Part shown: one piece after another, positions 5,297-6,147 of the stretch
Layout of the letters: the number at the start of each line of letters is the position of its first letter
Numbering within the stretch: position 1 is the first letter of the stretch
The notes under the pieces: model-generated
Seen by the model: only the letters and a program-made list of their open reading frames with translations
Told to the model about the DNA's origin: nothing
Database searches by the model: none
NCBI GenBank assembly: GCA_046726955.1
Contig: JBKPBQ010000386.1
Coordinates: 1-6,147, forward strand
DNA: 6,147 nucleotides
DNA from: CAVPGH01 sp046726955
GTDB lineage: Bacteria > Acidobacteriota > Vicinamibacteria > Fen-336
Direction of reading: 5' to 3'
Program-made: the position numbers and the translations under genes

Positions 5297-6147
5297 GGCA
5301 CCACCTCCTTCCCCACGGCCGCGTTCAGTCGGTAGATCGCGCGCAGCAACGCGGCGCGGCCGCTCGCGGACTGCCGGGCGGCCTCGCGAAGGACGCGCTG
5401 TGCGTCCAGCACCTCGAGGAGCGGCCGGCCTCCGAGCTCGTACGCCTTCTGCATCCGCTCGCGCACGCGTCCGGCGGCCTCGAGCTGGGCGGGGTCCTCG
5501 GCGAGCACGGCCTCCCGGGCGACGCTGTACTCCGAGAGCGCCTGCTGGAGCTCGGAGCGCACGGCGATGAGGGCGGCGCGCAGCTCCAGCTCGCGCTGCG
5601 CCTGGACGGAGGCGGCCCGGCTCACCCCGCCCTGGTTGCGGTCGAAGACGGGAAGCGCGAGGTCGATGCCGACGCCCCAGGACGAGGCGTCGGGAAACCC
5701 GAGCGATTCCTGGTACTGGCGGCTGTACGTGCCGCGCGTCGCTAGGGCCGGCCAGGCCGTGCGGTGCGCGAGACGCAGGTCCGCGGCCGCCCGCTCGACC
5801 GCCCGCCTCCGCGCGAGAACATCCGGTCGCGCCTCGGCGGCCATCGTGACGAGCGCCTCGAGGTCGGGCGGCGCCCCCGCGCTGGGCACGGCGAGGTCGC
5901 CCTCCACGTCGACATCGGCGTCCGGGCCCGAGCGGCCGAGGCTCGCGGCGAGCGTGGCTCGCGCGATGCGGAGCGCGGCTTCGCGGCGGCGCACCTCGCG
6001 ACGGGCCTCGAGCACCGCGACCGCGGTCCGGTCGACCTCCACTGCGGGCGCTCCGCCCAGCGCGGCGCGGTCCCGCGCGATGCCCTGGATCCGGTCGAGG
6101 TCGGCGGCGTCCTGGCGGGCGAGGTCGGCGAGCGCGCGGGCTTCCAG
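5293..6147 (-). CDS. Outer-membrane efflux protein, TolC/CzcC type (5' end cut by window)
   Basis: Forms the outer-membrane and periplasmic duct of a tripartite RND metal-efflux system. The frame is open from the window edge at 6147, giving 284 visible residues. A GTG at 6042 is internal, because typical family sequence (an Ala/Arg/Leu-rich helix) continues upstream of it. CzcC-like proteins have about 400-420 residues, so roughly 120-140 N-terminal residues, including the signal peptide, lie outside. Visible features are long amphipathic helices rich in Ala, Arg, Leu and Glu, a mid-protein beta-strand segment (WGVGIDLALPVFDRNQGG) typical of the second OEP repeat, and the classic C-terminal pattern YELGGRPLLEVLDAQRVL followed by LNAAVGKEVVP. 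The TGA stop overlaps the TTG start of the adaptor gene in TTGA, implying translational coupling. Family assignment is firm; the exact substrate system is inferred from the neighbours. Confidence 0.93.
   Translation of the reverse strand: MEARALADLARQDAADLDRIQGIARDRAALGGAPAVEVDRTAVAVLEARREVRRREAALRIARATLAASLGRSGPDADVDVEGDLAVPSAGAPPDLEALVTMAAEARPDVLARRRAVERAAADLRLAHRTAWPALATRGTYSRQYQESLGFPDASSWGVGIDLALPVFDRNQGGVSRAASVQAQRELELRAALIAVRSELQQALSEYSVAREAVLAEDPAQLEAAGRVRERMQKAYELGGRPLLEVLDAQRVLREAARQSASGRAALLRAIYRLNAAVGKEVVP
5303..5311 (-). promoter_or_regulatory. Shine-Dalgarno that fixes the TTG start of the adaptor gene
   Basis: The minus strand reads GAAGGAGGT here, nearly the full anti-16S complement, and GGAGG (5308-5304) ends 7 nt before TTG at 5296. 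It lies inside the last codons of the channel gene. This spacing supports TTG over the ATG at 5278, and the lipoprotein signal peptide reads well from either start. Confidence 0.75.

Overview
This is a GC-rich window (about two-thirds or more G+C by eye) from a Gram-negative, outer-membrane-bearing bacterium. All supportable genes lie on the minus strand, so transcription runs from position 6147 towards 1. Very high GC, strong GC bias at third codon positions, GTG/TTG starts and tight gene spacing fit an environmental lineage such as Myxococcota/Deltaproteobacteria, Acidobacteriota or similar. The sequence alone does not settle the taxon.

Layout in transcription order. (1) 6147-5293: 3' two-thirds of an outer-membrane efflux channel of the TolC/CzcC type, cut by the window edge. 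(2) 5296-4211: a lipoprotein periplasmic adaptor (CzcB/HlyD-like) starting at TTG behind a near-perfect Shine-Dalgarno and overlapping gene 1 by 4 nt. (3) 4200-607: a 1197-residue CzcA-type heavy-metal RND pump. (4) 578-180: a 132-residue protein built of two copies of one small domain. (5) A 163-nt intergenic stretch (179-17) holding a strong three-way-junction inverted-repeat structure, then a possible promoter, then (6) what looks like the ribosome binding site and ATG of another gene leaving the window at position 1.

Genes 1-3 form a complete tripartite C-B-A metal-efflux operon: a proton-driven inner-membrane pump, a periplasmic adaptor and an outer-membrane duct exporting divalent metal ions. 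The TM4 signature with three acidic residues favours divalent cations (Co/Zn/Cd/Ni class) over Cu(I)/Ag(I), but the true substrate is unknown.

The standout is the pump. After TM12 the reading frame continues without a break into about 157 extra residues. I recognise these as the C-terminal AAA-associated domain (AAA_assoc_C type), normally found at the C-terminus of NitT/TauT-family ABC ATPases. The result is an RND permease carrying an ABC-ATPase accessory domain on its cytoplasmic end, and that tail is rich in histidine. Second in interest is the 84-nt structured element at 71-154. Its 13-bp closing stem contains one pair that is a G-U wobble only in minus-strand RNA, suggesting a real transcript structure.
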